Source of the DNA: Virgisporangium aurantiacum | GTDB lineage: Bacteria > Actinomycetota > Actinomycetes > Mycobacteriales > Micromonosporaceae | Reading direction: 5' to 3' | DNA: 64,000 bases | Assembly: GCF_016863635.1 (NCBI RefSeq) | Contig: NZ_BOPG01000014.1 | Location: forward strand, 1 to 64,000 | Position numbers and translations under genes: made by a program | Shown here: in pieces, positions 35,479 through 43,864 of the stretch | Numbering within the stretch: the stretch's first letter is position 1 | Layout of the letters: each line of letters opens with the position of its first letter | Notes under the pieces: generated by a model | Told to the model about the DNA's origin: nothing | What the model saw: the letters and a program-made list of their open reading frames with translations, nothing else | Databases searched by the model: none

Positions 35479-36372
35479 TCAGCGGTGATAGAGATCGATC
35501 TCCTGGAGGATCTTGTCCAGGATCTCCACCGTGCGGGTGGGCGACTCGGCCTCGATGCACAGCTGTTCCATCGCGAGGGCGTACTGGTCGCGGTCTTCCG
35601 GCTTGTCGAGGTAGAGCGCGCTCGTGAGCTGCTCGACGTAGACCACGTCGGGCAGTTCCTCCTCGGGGAAGCGCAGCATCGTGAACGCGCCGCCGGCACC
35701 GGCGTGGCCGCCGGCGTGGAACGGGATGACCTGCAGCCGCACGTGCGACATCTGTGCCACCTCGATGAGGTACTCGAGCTGGGCGCGCATCACGTCGCGG
35801 CCGCCGATCATCCGGCGCAGCGCGGCCTCGTCGACCACGAACCAGATCTCGGGCGGTGCGGTGCGGGTGAGCAGGCGCTTGCGGTCCATGCGGAGCTGGA
35901 CGCGGCGCTCGATCTCCGCGTCGGAGGCGTCGCCGTGGCCGAGGCAGATGACGGCGCGGGCGTAGTCGGCGGTCTGGAGGAGACCCGGCACGAACTGCAC
36001 CTCGTAGGTACGGATCATCTCCGCGGCCGACTCCAGGCCCATGTAGGACTGGAACCAGCTGGGCATGACGTCGCCGTACCGGTGCCACCACCCGGGCGTG
36101 TTCGCCTCCCGGGCGAGGGACAGCAGCGCCGCACGCTCCTTTTCGTCGGTGACGCCGTACAGCGTGAGCAGGTCGGCGACGTCGCGCTCCTTGAAGCCGA
36201 CGCGGCCAAGCTCGATACGGCTGATCTTGGACTCGGAGGCGCGGATCTCGTACCCGGCCGCTTCCCGGGTGACATTGTTCGCCTCGCGGAGCGTGCGGAG
36301 CTGGTTGCCCAGCAGAATACGCAGCACGGTCGGCCCACCGGCCGACCCAGGTTCCGGCTGGGCCGTCGTCAC
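35479..36372 (-). CDS. XRE regulator with DUF5753 domain
   Basis: 297 residues. N-terminal HTH (LGNQLRTLREANNVTREAAG, then KISRIELGRVGF), followed by the DUF5753-type region: YEVQFVPGLLQTADYARAVI, RQLRMDRK-like RVQLRMDRKRLL, LQVIPFHAGGHAGAGGAFTM and VYVEQLTSALYLD. These proteins pair with DUF397 proteins in actinomycetes, in development or as an antitoxin-like module. GTG start with GGAGG 7 bp upstream. Here the DUF397 gene lies upstream on the same strand. Confidence 0.93.
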   Translation of the reverse strand: MTTAQPEPGSAGGPTVLRILLGNQLRTLREANNVTREAAGYEIRASESKISRIELGRVGFKERDVADLLTLYGVTDEKERAALLSLAREANTPGWWHRYGDVMPSWFQSYMGLESAAEMIRTYEVQFVPGLLQTADYARAVICLGHGDASDAEIERRVQLRMDRKRLLTRTAPPEIWFVVDEAALRRMIGGRDVMRAQLEYLIEVAQMSHVRLQVIPFHAGGHAGAGGAFTMLRFPEEELPDVVYVEQLTSALYLDKPEDRDQYALAMEQLCIEAESPTRTVEILDKILQEIDLYHR

Positions 36373-36450
36373 GAAATACCTCCGGTTACTGAGAGGCGAC
36401 CCGACGTCAGGCCGCTGCTCTCCCCCGTAGGCATGCTATGACCAATCGGT

Positions 36451-36470
36451 AACCGGCGAAACTGCCGGTT
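36451..36470. terminator. small hairpin between DUF397 and XRE genes
   Basis: AACCGGC-GAAACT-GCCGGTT, a 7-bp perfect stem, 5 bp after the DUF397 stop and 79 bp before the XRE start. It could be a weak terminator or an operator for the XRE protein; the sequence does not decide. Confidence 0.45.
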
Positions 36471-36474
36471 CAGG

Positions 36475-36714
36475 TCACGTGATCAGATCGTCGAAGTCCC
36501 CATCCTTCGCGCCGAGGATGAATGCCGCAATCTCCGCGGGTGTGTAGATCAGCGCGGGACCCTCCGGATCACGGGAGTTCCGCACCGCGACACCCCTGCC
36601 GTCGGGAAGCTCGGCAACTTCGACGCAGTTGCCGCTCGGGTTGCTCCGACGACTCTTCCGCCAGGCCAGGACGGGTAAATCACTGGCCGACGATCTCACA
36701 CTCACTTCGCTCAT
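36475..36714 (-). CDS. DUF397 protein
   Basis: 79 residues with the DUF397 core AWRKSRRSNPSGNCVEVAEL, RGVAVRNSRDPEGPALIYTP and AEIAAFILGAKDGDFD. In this family DUF397 proteins act with an XRE-DUF5753 partner, usually adjacent. Here the DUF397 gene comes first in transcription order, the reverse of the more common layout. The gap of 281 bp upstream (36715-36995) holds the divergent promoters; I see no other gene in it. Confidence 0.92.
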   Translation of the reverse strand: MSEVSVRSSASDLPVLAWRKSRRSNPSGNCVEVAELPDGRGVAVRNSRDPEGPALIYTPAEIAAFILGAKDGDFDDLIT

Positions 36715-36995
36715 GTGTGTCTCTCTATGTCTCAGGCGGGACTGGGTGCTCTGTCGAGCGGTGAATCCGTCATCTGCACGTGCATCCGCTCTTGCGCCTG
36801 CATGCGACGCGGAGGATGATATCGCACAGGGAGTGAGGATCGGCCAGGCACAGACATGCTCAATGACGACTTATGAGGCCGAAAGGGTTGCTCTTCATCC
36901 AGACGGGTGACCAACCGAAACTCCCCGCTACTTCCCCAGCTACATAGCGCAAAACTTCCCCACCCGGACGGCACGCAGGCGGGAGGCAACCAGGC

Positions 36996-37259
36996 ATGCC
37001 GGTCCCCACGATCGACCCAGAACTCCGCGATCCAGCAGATGTGGCGCCTACCGACAGTTACCAGCGCTTCGACCCGGTCTGGGTCTTCCGCGGCGGCAAC
37101 TGGCGGGCGGGAGTGATCGAAGCCGCGTCCGCACGCGCCGCGATGGTCACGTATCGCCCGAGCGACTCCCGTGGCACGGGCGTCGATACGTTGACCGCGC
37201 GGTTCGTTCTCGCCCGTGCTGATCGGGACCCCCTGCTCGATCGCGTCACCACCTCGTAG
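36996..37259 (+). CDS. conserved small protein, unknown function
   Basis: 87 residues: FDPVWVFRGGNWRAGVIEAA, then SARAAMVTYRPSDSRGTGVD. This has the look of a small beta-barrel (SH3-like) actinomycete protein, a family I associate with DUF397/XRE neighbourhoods but cannot name. GGGAGG lies 8 bp before the ATG. It is divergent from the DUF397 gene and the first of three small genes on this strand. Confidence 0.6.
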   Translation: MPVPTIDPELRDPADVAPTDSYQRFDPVWVFRGGNWRAGVIEAASARAAMVTYRPSDSRGTGVDTLTARFVLARADRDPLLDRVTTS

Positions 37260-37310
37260 TACGCACCACGGCACCGTCCCGCCCGCTTCAACCCCCTCGA
37301 AAGGTTCGCC

Positions 37311-37478
37311 ATGATCGCCATGGTCGGCCTGCTGGCGCTCCTCACCGGCGTCGCGATCGGCTGGTACCTGCGTCGCATCAACTCGTGGTGCCCGCAGTGC
37401 GGCGACCACGTCACCTGCGCCAGTTGTGGCGAACGACCGATCTTGTCCATCCCGGCAAGGTCGTGGCGGGGTCGCTGA
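37311..37478 (+). CDS. 55-residue membrane protein with CPxCG zinc ribbon
   Basis: Atg at 37311, stop at 37478; too short for most gene callers. One membrane helix (AMVGLLALLTGVAIGWYL) is followed by RRINSWCPQCGDHVTCASCG, giving two CPxCG-type knuckles that should bind Zn. GAAAGG lies six bases upstream of the start. Small helix plus zinc-ribbon proteins are common in actinomycetes; the role is unknown. Confidence 0.7.
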   Translation: MIAMVGLLALLTGVAIGWYLRRINSWCPQCGDHVTCASCGERPILSIPARSWRGR

Positions 37479-37536
37479 CGAATGCCGGCCACCCCCGGCC
37501 GGCCTGATGGGAGGGCCCTGATGGGAGGGCGCAGCG

Positions 37537-37806
37537 ATGGACGCTGACCGCGAGCGTGCGTACAACGGGGTCGGCCGGCGGGCCGCGCAGAACTTCGACA
37601 CGGCCTACCGGTCCCGCTGGACGGTCAACGCGGCCGGCGGACGCCGCCTGCCGGCGTTCCCGGTGGAACTGCCTCCGGTGGAGAGGCGGTCGGCGGTGCC
37701 TCCCGCCGGGCGTCTCGATCTGGGTCCGCTGATGCGGCTGGCTCAGGAGGCGTGCTGGGCACGGTTCTTCAATCGGCCTCGGCATTCGGCCATTGCGGAT
37801 GCCTAG
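37537..37806 (+). CDS. small hypothetical protein
   Basis: 89 residues with an Arg/Asn/Tyr-rich start (ERAYNGVGRRAAQNFDTAYR) and a Pro/Arg-rich middle; no motif recognised. GGGAGGGC lies 8 bp before the ATG, in a 13-bp direct repeat CTGATGGGAGGG(C) found twice at 37503-37530. Third of the small-gene cluster beside XRE/DUF397; the real product could be shorter. Confidence 0.5.
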   Translation: MDADRERAYNGVGRRAAQNFDTAYRSRWTVNAAGGRRLPAFPVELPPVERRSAVPPAGRLDLGPLMRLAQEACWARFFNRPRHSAIADA

Positions 37807-37820
37807 GGACTGGTAGCTAC

Positions 37821-37861
37821 GGTCCGCCGCGTCGGTCAGGGCCAGATCGGCGCGGCGGACC
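37821..37861. terminator. bidirectional hairpin terminator
   Basis: A perfect 11-bp stem GGTCCGCCGCG/CGCGGCGGACC with a 19-nt loop, between the convergent small gene (ends 37806) and the SDR gene (ends 37931). Confidence 0.75.
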
Positions 37862-37930
37862 GGACCTGCTCGGCCTTCTCAGCGGACGCTGGCGTCTGAC
37901 CCGCGCCGGCGCCCGCTGCTTTGGCGATCC

Positions 37931-38686
37931 TCAGCGGGCGCCGCCGTTCACGTACAGGGTCTGGCCGCTCACGTAGGACGCGTCGTCGCTGGCGAGGAAC
38001 GCGATCACCGACGCCACCTCCTCCGGCTGGCCGACCCGGCGTAGCGGAGTGCTCGCCGCGACGTGCTTCTGGTGCTCCTCCGGCGTCGCGCCGACGCGTT
38101 CGGCGGTGGCGGCGGTCATCGCGGTGGCGATGTAGCCGGGTGCCACGGCGTTGACGTTGATGTTGAATTGCCCGAGTTCGATCGCCAGCGTCGCGGTCAG
38201 CCCCTGAACGCCGGCCTTGGCGGCCGCGTAGTTGACCTGTCCGCGGTTGCCCAGCGCAGACCGGCTGCTCAGGTTGACGATCTTGCCGTAGCGCTGCTCC
38301 ACCATGTACTTCTGCACCGCCTGGCAGCACAGGAACATGCTGGTCAGGTTCGTGGTGAGCACGGCGTTCCAGTCTGCCTCGGGCATCTTGAACAGCATGT
38401 TGTCGCGGGTGATGCCGGCGTTGTTGACCAGGATGTCGACGCGTCCCCACGTCTCGAAGACCTGCCCGGCCATCGCGGTGACGGCGTCCGCGTCGGTCAC
38501 GTCGCAGCCGATCGCGAGCGCGCGGCCGCCGTCAGATGTGATCTTTTCCACGATCGACGCCGAACGATCCGCTGTGAGATCGACCACTGCGACGCGCGCA
38601 CCGCCCTGTGCGAGCATCGCCGCGGTGGCGGCGCCGATTCCCTGTGCGCCACCGGTGACGACGGCAACCCGGTCGGTGAACCTCAC
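37931..38686 (-). CDS. SDR 3-oxoacyl reductase (FabG-like)
   Basis: 251 residues with the classical SDR pattern: TGGAQGIGAAT (TGxxxGIG), NNAG, Ser in VNLSSRSALG, YxxxK in VNYAAAKAG and a NAVAPGYIAT block. It is NAD(P)H-dependent, and the closest type is 3-oxoacyl/3-hydroxyacyl-CoA or -ACP reductase. GTG at 38686 is fixed by a GTGA overlap with the acyl-CoA dehydrogenase gene. It likely acts in a beta-oxidation route with that enzyme. Confidence 0.93.
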   Translation of the reverse strand: MRFTDRVAVVTGGAQGIGAATAAMLAQGGARVAVVDLTADRSASIVEKITSDGGRALAIGCDVTDADAVTAMAGQVFETWGRVDILVNNAGITRDNMLFKMPEADWNAVLTTNLTSMFLCCQAVQKYMVEQRYGKIVNLSSRSALGNRGQVNYAAAKAGVQGLTATLAIELGQFNINVNAVAPGYIATAMTAATAERVGATPEEHQKHVAASTPLRRVGQPEEVASVIAFLASDDASYVSGQTLYVNGGAR

Positions 38687-39843
38687 GTTGTTCCTCCGAA
38701 TGCGTTGATTCCGGTGAGGGCACGGCCGATCAGCAGTTCCTGGATCTGGCTCGTGCCCTCGTACAGGGTCATGACCCGGGCGTCGCGCAGGTACTTGCCG
38801 ACCGGGTACTCGTCGATGTAGCCGTAACCGCCGAACACCTGCAGCGCGTTGTTCGCCGCGCGCACGGCGGCCTCGCTCGCGAACAGCTTCGCCATCGACG
38901 CCTCGGTGGCGAACGGCTCGCCGCGGTCGATCAGGTCGGCCGTTCTCCACACCAGCATCCGGGCGGCCTCGGTGTCGACGGCGATGTTCGCGAGCAGGCT
39001 CTGCACCAGTTGATGGGCGGCGATCGGCTTGTCGAACTGCACGCGCTGCCGCGCGTAGGCGACCGCCGCGTCGAGGCAGCCCTGCGCGATGCCGACGCAC
39101 CCGGCCGCCACGGACATGCGTCCCTTGGCGAGCGCGGTCATCGCCACGCGAAAGCCCTTTCCTTCCGGGCCCAGCATCGCGTCGGCCGGGACGCGGACGT
39201 GGTCGAACACCAGCTCGGCCGTGGCCTGGCCGCGCAGGCCGAGCTTGCCGTGGATCTCGCGGCGGGTCAGGCCCGCCGCGGTGGTGGGGACGAGGAAAGC
39301 GCTTACCCCGCGGTGACCGGGGCCGCCGGTGCGGGCGAACACCAGCACCACGTCGGCCCAGGTGCCGTTGGTGATGAACATCTTCGAGCCGGTGATGAGG
39401 TAGTCGCCGCCGTCCTTGTCGGCTCGGGTCTTGAGGGAGGCCGCGTCGGACCCGGTGTCGGGCTCGGTGAGCGCGAAGCAGGCAAGCGCTTTCCCGGAAC
39501 ACAGGCGCGGCAGCCACTCCCGCTGCTGCTCCGGCGTCCCGAACCCGGCGATCGACTTGCCGACGAGCCCGAGCGACACCGACACCATGCCGCGCACGGC
39601 GGAGTCGCCCCGGCCGAGCTCCTCGAGCACCAGGCAGTAGGTGAGGTGGTCGCCGTCCGAACCGCCGTGCTCCTCGGGGATGGTGAGCCCGAGGAACCCG
39701 AGGTCGCCGAGCTTCTCGACGATGCCGGTGTCGACCCGCTCGCGCCGGTCCCACTCGGCGGCGTGGGGCACGATCTCGCGGTCGACGAACCCGGCCGCAA
39801 GCTCCCGGACGGCCTGTTGCTCCGGGCTGAGGGTGAGGTCCAT
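38683..39843 (-). CDS. acyl-CoA dehydrogenase
   Basis: 386 residues, FAD-dependent. The ACAD signatures are CFALTEPDTGSDAASLKTRA, YLITGSKMFITNG and catalytic Glu in LYEGTSQIQE (about 362), with FGGYGYIDEYPVGKYLRDA before it. Three copies of the dispersed palindrome lie in it, at 39149, 39294 and 39481. It overlaps the SDR gene by GTGA and is divergent from the zinc alcohol dehydrogenase. Isobutyryl/short branched-chain-like by general appearance; substrate not certain. Confidence 0.94.
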   Translation of the reverse strand: MDLTLSPEQQAVRELAAGFVDREIVPHAAEWDRRERVDTGIVEKLGDLGFLGLTIPEEHGGSDGDHLTYCLVLEELGRGDSAVRGMVSVSLGLVGKSIAGFGTPEQQREWLPRLCSGKALACFALTEPDTGSDAASLKTRADKDGGDYLITGSKMFITNGTWADVVLVFARTGGPGHRGVSAFLVPTTAAGLTRREIHGKLGLRGQATAELVFDHVRVPADAMLGPEGKGFRVAMTALAKGRMSVAAGCVGIAQGCLDAAVAYARQRVQFDKPIAAHQLVQSLLANIAVDTEAARMLVWRTADLIDRGEPFATEASMAKLFASEAAVRAANNALQVFGGYGYIDEYPVGKYLRDARVMTLYEGTSQIQELLIGRALTGINAFGGTT

Positions 39844-39863
39844 GGCGGGAGACTACCCGCATT

Positions 39864-39883
39864 AAACTTCCAGTGTTAGGTTT
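39864..39883. promoter_or_regulatory. AT-rich imperfect inverted repeat AAAC-N12-GTTT
   Basis: AAACTTCCAGTGTTAGGTTT lies in the 92-bp gap shared by the divergent acyl-CoA dehydrogenase and alcohol dehydrogenase. Outer AAAC/GTTT arms match and inner bases only partly. It could be a TetR-type operator, perhaps for the TetR gene at 41020, but evidence is weak. Confidence 0.3.
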
Positions 39884-39935
39884 CTCCGCGCAGAAGGTGG
39901 CGGGGTACGGTTCGCGGATCCGGAGGGGAGACACG

Positions 39936-41012
39936 ATGGTCAGAGCGCTGGTTTCGCGGGGCGTCGACGGGCCGCTCGTGGTCGAGGACATCACGCTGCC
40001 CGACCTCGGTCCGGACAGCGTCCGGGTCAGGGTCCGCGCGGCCGGGGTCTGCCACTCCGACCTGTCGATGATCAACGGCACGCTCGCGCCGAGCTTTCCG
40101 CTCGTGCTCGGCCACGAGGCGGCCGGCGTCGTGGTCGCGGCGGGCGATCGGGTGACGCACGTGAGCGCCGGCGACGAGGTGGTGCTCAACTGGTCACCGG
40201 CCTGCCGGCAGTGCTGGCACTGCACCCACGGTCAGCCGTGGCTGTGCGAGACGGCCGCCGGCCCGGCGAAGCCCGGCGGCACAACGGCGGACGGCACTCC
40301 GGTGAGCGTCACGCTCGGGCTCGGAGCGCTCGCCGAGGAGGTGCTCGTGCCGGGGAACGCCGTCGTCAAGGTCCCGGCCGGCGTGCCGGCCGACGTGGCG
40401 GCGCTGCTCGGCTGCGCGGTGCTCACGGGTACGGGGGCCGTACGCAACACCGCCGCCGTCCGGGACGGCGAGTCCGTCCTGGTGATCGGGCTGGGCGGGG
40501 TCGGGCTGTCGGTGGTGCTCGCCGCGCGGGCGGCCGGGGCCGCGCCGGTGATCGCGGTGGACGTGTCCGAGGCCAAGCGCCCGCTCGCCGAGGCGGTCGG
40601 CGCCACCGACTACCTGGTCTCCGACGAGCGGCTCGCCAAGGCGGTGCGCGGGCTCACCGAGGGGCGCGGCGTCGACCACGCCTTCGAGTGCGTCGGCCGG
40701 TCGGCGACGATCCAGGCCGCGTGGCGGGCCACCCGCCGCGGTGGCCAGGTGACCGTCGTCGGCATGGGACGCCGCGACGACATGGTCAGCCTCGGCGCGC
40801 TGGACATCTTCCACTCCGCGAAGGTGCTGCGGTCGTCGGTGTACGGGGCCGCTGATCCCGACCGCGACGTGCCGGCGCTCGCCGCCTCCGTGCTCAACAA
40901 GACGTTGAACCTCGGGCCGCTGATCACCGATCGCATCGAGCTCGATGACGCACCAGGAGCGTTCGAGCGCATGGCCCGCGGCGAGGGCGGCCGGTCGGTG
41001 GTCGTGTTCTGA
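39936..41012 (+). CDS. zinc-dependent alcohol dehydrogenase (MDR)
   Basis: 358 residues. Catalytic zinc site C-H-S-D in GVCHSDLS, the GHEAAGVVVAAG block, structural zinc motif CRQCWHCTHGQPWLC and NAD-binding VIGLGGVGLSVVLAARAAGA. ATG at 39936 is chosen over the frame start at 39873 because GGAGGGGAG lies five bases before it. Similar to S-(hydroxymethyl)mycothiol/aryl-alcohol type dehydrogenases. Could oxidise an alcohol intermediate of the adjacent catabolic genes. Convergent with tetR, 8 bp away. Confidence 0.92.
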   Translation: MVRALVSRGVDGPLVVEDITLPDLGPDSVRVRVRAAGVCHSDLSMINGTLAPSFPLVLGHEAAGVVVAAGDRVTHVSAGDEVVLNWSPACRQCWHCTHGQPWLCETAAGPAKPGGTTADGTPVSVTLGLGALAEEVLVPGNAVVKVPAGVPADVAALLGCAVLTGTGAVRNTAAVRDGESVLVIGLGGVGLSVVLAARAAGAAPVIAVDVSEAKRPLAEAVGATDYLVSDERLAKAVRGLTEGRGVDHAFECVGRSATIQAAWRATRRGGQVTVVGMGRRDDMVSLGALDIFHSAKVLRSSVYGAADPDRDVPALAASVLNKTLNLGPLITDRIELDDAPGAFERMARGEGGRSVVVF

Positions 41013-41019
41013 GGACGCC

Positions 41020-41613
41020 CTACTGAAGCAGTGCGGCCACCATCCGCCGCATGATGGCCTCCGCGTCGTCGATCGGCATCTGGAGGGCGTCGCGCATCAT
41101 CGACCACGACGACCACGTGCTCGCCACCGTGATCGCGTTCACCAGCTGGTCGCGTTCCACGGCCGACGCCAGCTCCGTCTCGAAGACCTCCTCGATCTGG
41201 CGGCGCGCCCGGGCGATGTTGCGGGCCCGGTTGATCCGCAGCTGGGCCGAGAACGGCTCGCGCAACGACGACGCCCGTGCCGACGGCGCCAGCATCTCGA
41301 GCACCTCGACGCGCTGGGAGCAGAACTCCTCCACCCGTTCGACGAGCGGCAACTCCGGCTCGATGCGCCGGTACATGGCGTCCTGGCGCTCCTTGACCAG
41401 TTCACCGGACGCCGCGAACAGCGTCTCCATGTCCTTGAAGTTCGTCCACAGGGTGCGTAGCGATACCCCGGCCCGCTCGGCGATGCGTTCGCCGGTGGGC
41501 TTGAGGTCACCCTCGTCGATCAGGGCGAGGTGTGCGGCCACGATCGCCCGTCGGGTGCGCTCGGAGCGCGCCGACCGGCCGTCGACCCGATTCGACGCTT
41601 CGATGTCGGTCAT
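41020..41613 (-). CDS. TetR family regulator
   Basis: 197 residues. N-terminal HTH: RSERTRRAIVAAHLALIDEG, then GERIAERAGVSLRTLWTNFK. The helical C-terminal domain includes EFCSQRVEVLEMLAPSARAS and WSMMRDALQM. Probably represses the flanking acyl-CoA genes in response to an acyl-CoA or similar ligand; this is inferred from the neighbourhood. Confidence 0.9.
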   Translation of the reverse strand: MTDIEASNRVDGRSARSERTRRAIVAAHLALIDEGDLKPTGERIAERAGVSLRTLWTNFKDMETLFAASGELVKERQDAMYRRIEPELPLVERVEEFCSQRVEVLEMLAPSARASSLREPFSAQLRINRARNIARARRQIEEVFETELASAVERDQLVNAITVASTWSSWSMMRDALQMPIDDAEAIMRRMVAALLQ

Positions 41614-41672
41614 CGCAAGCTGTCCTTCGTCGGTTTGTAGTGGTCAGGGGCTCGCCAGGCCAAGCGGGAAGT

Positions 41673-42896
41673 CTAGACCTGTCCCGAAGCGGCCCGATAT
41701 GGGGCTAGTTCGCGGCGTGCCAGCGAACGGCGGTGGACCTCGTCCGGGCCGTCGGCCAGACGCAGTGATCGGGCGCCGCTCCACAGGCGCGCCAACGGCG
41801 TGTCCTGGCTCACGCCGGCGGCGCCGTGGGCCTGGATCGCCTTGTCGAGGATCCATTCCACCGTCGACGGCACGGCGATCTTGATGGCTTGGATCTCGGT
41901 GTGCGCGCCCTGATTGCCCACGGTGTCCATCAGCCAGGCGGTCTTCAGCACCAGGAGGCGCGCCTGCTCGACGCGGACCCGGGCCTCGGCGATCCAGTCC
42001 TGCACCACACCCTGGTCGGCAAGCGCTTTCCCGAACGCGGTGCGCGCCACCGCGCGGCGGCACATGAGCTCGATCGCGCGCTCGGCCGTGCCGATGAGGC
42101 GCATGCAGTGGTGGATCCGGCCGGGGCCGAGGCGGGCCTGGGAGATCGCGAACCCGTCGCCCTCGCCGCCGATGAGGTTCTCGGCCGGCACCCGCACGTT
42201 GTCGAACACGACCTCGCCGTGGCCGCCGTGGTCGTCGTCGGAATAACCGAAGACCCGCATGGCGCGGACGACGCTCAGCCCGGGGGTGTCGCGCGGAACC
42301 AGGATCTGGCTCTGCTGCCGGTGCCGGGGCGCGGCCGGATCGGTCTTGCCCATCACGATGAAGATGCGGCAGTTCGGGTTCAGCGCGCCGGTGATGAACC
42401 ACTTCCGGCCGTTGACGACGTACCCGTCGCCGTCGCGTTCGATGCGGGTCTCGACGTTCGTCGCGTCGGACGAGGCGACCGCCGGCTCGGTCATCGCGAA
42501 CGCCGACCGGATCCGCCCCTCCAGCAACGGTTCCAGCCACTCCTTGCGCTGCGCCTCGGTGCCGAACTGCGCCAGCAGTTCCATGTTGCCGGTGTCGGGC
42601 GCGGCGCAGTTGAGCGCCATCGGCCCCAGCCCGCTGCGTCCGGTGATCTCGGCGAGCGGCGCGTACTGCAGGTTGGTCAGGCCCGCGCCGTGCTCGCCGG
42701 GAAGGAACAGGTTCCACAGGCCGCGCCGGCGCGCCTCGGCGCCCAGTACGGCGACGACCGGTGGGATCGACCACGGGTCGTTCCGCTGTTCCAACTCCCG
42801 GGCGAACACCGGCTCGGCCGGGAAAACGTGTTCCTCCATGAACGCGAGGAGCCGGTCCCGGTACTCGACGGTCGTTGCGTCGTACGCGAAGTCCAT
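41673..42896 (-). CDS. ACAD10/11-like acyl-CoA dehydrogenase
   Basis: 407 residues. The segments FGYSDDDHGGHGEVVFDNVR, RLGPGRIHHCMRLIG and ADGPDEVHRRSLARREL are the pattern of the dehydrogenase half of ACAD10/ACAD11. Those enzymes take 4-phosphorylated acyl-CoA made by an aminoglycoside-phosphotransferase-like domain. Here the kinase is the adjacent gene, overlapping by 1 bp, so the pair appears to be a split ACAD11. A palindrome copy is at 42018. The usual YEGT catalytic Glu is absent, as in this subfamily. Confidence 0.9.
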   Translation of the reverse strand: MDFAYDATTVEYRDRLLAFMEEHVFPAEPVFARELEQRNDPWSIPPVVAVLGAEARRRGLWNLFLPGEHGAGLTNLQYAPLAEITGRSGLGPMALNCAAPDTGNMELLAQFGTEAQRKEWLEPLLEGRIRSAFAMTEPAVASSDATNVETRIERDGDGYVVNGRKWFITGALNPNCRIFIVMGKTDPAAPRHRQQSQILVPRDTPGLSVVRAMRVFGYSDDDHGGHGEVVFDNVRVPAENLIGGEGDGFAISQARLGPGRIHHCMRLIGTAERAIELMCRRAVARTAFGKALADQGVVQDWIAEARVRVEQARLLVLKTAWLMDTVGNQGAHTEIQAIKIAVPSTVEWILDKAIQAHGAAGVSQDTPLARLWSGARSLRLADGPDEVHRRSLARRELAPYRAASGQV

Positions 42897-43864
42897 CAGT
42901 TCTCCCCCAGGAAGTCGTGTCCCATCGCGGCGAGCGGGGCCACCCGTTCGCCGACCACGTCGAAGCCGTCGCCCACCGTCAGCCCCTGCGTGAAACGGAA
43001 GTGGATGCCCTCCGAGATGACGGCGAGCTTGAACGCGGCCATCGCCCGGTACCAGTGCAGGTCGGAGACGTCGCGCCCGGACCGGGACGCGTATTGGGAG
43101 ACCATGTCGTCGAGGCTCGGATGCCCGGGCACCGACAGGGTCCGGTCGGCCGTGTAGAGGAGCAGCAGCGCCAGGTCGCTGAGCGGGTCGCCGAGCGTCG
43201 ACATCTCCCAGTCGAGCACGCCGACGATCCGGGTTCCCACCGCGATCGCGTTGTCGATGCGGAAGTCGCCGTGCACGATCGTCCCCTGCCGCACCGGCGG
43301 CGGCGAAGCGGCCAGAAGCAGATGCAGCTCATCCAGCCCGGGAACCGAACGGCTGCGCGACAGGTCGAGCTGCTTCTTCCAGCGCCGCACCTGGCGCTCG
43401 TTGTAGCCGTCGGGCCGCCCGAAGTCGCCCAGCCCGACCGATCCGTAGTCCACGGCATGCAGATCCGCCAACCGGTCGACAAGATCGAAGATGAGCGACG
43501 GGACGAACGCCGCCAGGGACGACGCTTCCCGGTGCACGTCACCCTCGACGAACTGCATCACGTAGAACGGCGCGCCGACGAGGTCCGGGTCGGCGGAGAA
43601 CGTGATGGTCGACGGCACCGGGTAGCCCGTCGGGGAGAGCGCTGTCAACACGCGGTACTCGCGGCCCATGTCGTGCGCGGTGGCGAGCACGTGACCGAGC
43701 GGCGGGCGCCGCACCACCCACCGGTCGGTGCCGTCGGTGACGACGTACGTCAGGTTCGACCGGCCGCCGGCGATCACCTCGCCCGACAGGTCACCGCGCA
43801 CCAGGCCGGGAACCGCGTCGTCGAGGTAACGGCGGAGGACATGGAGGTCCAACCCGGGAAGCAT
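42896..43864 (-). CDS. acyl-CoA-linked phosphotransferase (APH-like; ACAD10/11 kinase half)
   Basis: 322 residues. APH-fold motifs: GGRSNLTYVVTDG near the N-terminus, RRPPLGHVLATAHDMGREYR, catalytic IVHGDFRIDNAIA and metal-binding GVLDWEMSTLGDPLSDLA. This group phosphorylates the 4-hydroxyl of acyl-CoA before elimination, as in ACAD11 or LvaA in the levulinate pathway. It starts right after the SDR stop and ends in the start of the dehydrogenase, so the three are one transcript. Confidence 0.9.
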   Translation of the reverse strand: MLPGLDLHVLRRYLDDAVPGLVRGDLSGEVIAGGRSNLTYVVTDGTDRWVVRRPPLGHVLATAHDMGREYRVLTALSPTGYPVPSTITFSADPDLVGAPFYVMQFVEGDVHREASSLAAFVPSLIFDLVDRLADLHAVDYGSVGLGDFGRPDGYNERQVRRWKKQLDLSRSRSVPGLDELHLLLAASPPPVRQGTIVHGDFRIDNAIAVGTRIVGVLDWEMSTLGDPLSDLALLLLYTADRTLSVPGHPSLDDMVSQYASRSGRDVSDLHWYRAMAAFKLAVISEGIHFRFTQGLTVGDGFDVVGERVAPLAAMGHDFLGEN

